Notes under the pieces: model-generated | The model's database searches: none | Told to the model about the DNA's origin: nothing | Seen by the model: only the letters and a program-made list of their open reading frames with translations | Shown here: piece after piece, positions 63,991-64,000 of the stretch | Layout: each line of letters begins with the position of its first letter | How positions within the stretch are numbered: position 1 is the stretch's first letter | Position numbers and translations under genes: made by a program | DNA from: Bradyrhizobium diazoefficiens | GTDB taxonomy: Bacteria; Pseudomonadota; Alphaproteobacteria; Rhizobiales; Xanthobacteraceae | NCBI RefSeq assembly: GCF_016612535.1 | Contig: NZ_JAENXS010000005.1 | Coordinates: 62,001-126,000 of the forward strand | Length of the DNA: 64,000 nt | Direction: 5' to 3'

Positions 63991-64000
63991 CTCTCCCCAA

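Overview
The window reads as a chromosomal segment of an alphaproteobacterium, most likely Bradyrhizobium or a close relative. The signs are high GC in all codon third positions, many acyl-CoA and aromatic-acid catabolic genes, HDFNN-type hybrid histidine kinases, and short dispersed palindromes and intergenic repeats of a kind I recall from Bradyrhizobium genomes. Species cannot be fixed from sequence alone.

Positions 1-11,550 hold a catabolic gene cluster for an unidentified, probably cyclic or aromatic, carboxylic acid. It contains a thiolase (cut by the window edge), two adjacent acyl-CoA dehydrogenases, two paralogous SDR proteins read divergently, a glutathione S-transferase, a CaiB/BaiF CoA-transferase, a 2-hydroxychromene-2-carboxylate isomerase-like protein, a feruloyl-CoA synthase-like ligase, an orphan periplasmic binding protein and an HxlR regulator. 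The same palindrome, GTTCT-N5-AGAAC, lies upstream of all four transcription units, which suggests one regulon. A decayed MarR gene, a small protein and a tyrosine recombinase that runs through a tRNA-Leu(GAG) gene follow (11,780-14,592), so the left part may be a genomic island.

Positions 14,700-30,600 hold mostly core genes: a FliN-like protein, lipB, a small DnaB-like ATPase, a tautomerase/LysR pair, acylphosphatase, a PEP mutase-family enzyme, the biotin carboxylase subunit of an acyl-CoA carboxylase, a zinc metallopeptidase and three histidine kinases. The last kinase overlaps an NtrC-type regulator. Just downstream lies a consensus sigma-54 promoter, preceded by a perfect palindrome, in front of two unusual repeat proteins, an MFS transporter and an ArsB-like transporter (30,685-34,647). 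Positions 34,667-40,166 hold a sugar-acid cassette (MFS, GntR, enolase-superfamily dehydratase, gluconate 5-dehydrogenase-like SDR, idonate dehydrogenase-like ADH). It is bracketed at its two outer stop codons by inverted copies of one dispersed hairpin.

Positions 40,200-49,400 hold a NarL-type two-component system, an ArsR/SRPBCC pair with two identical operators, a serine hydrolase, an SDR, a GNAT protein and small secreted proteins. Positions 49,452-51,603 hold five consecutive small secreted proteins, at least four of them with curlin-like Q-x-G-x-x-N repeats, downstream of a FixJ-like regulator. This is a candidate functional-amyloid locus with no recognisable csgG/E/F in view. A MacAB-like exporter with a LuxR-type regulator follows. 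The right end has a structured dispersed repeat (about 57,183-57,297), a phosphodiesterase-family enzyme, a 1-Cys peroxiredoxin whose promoter spacer is filled by a palindrome, a chemoreceptor, a ruined photolyase gene and a lysine-rich histone-H1-like protein.
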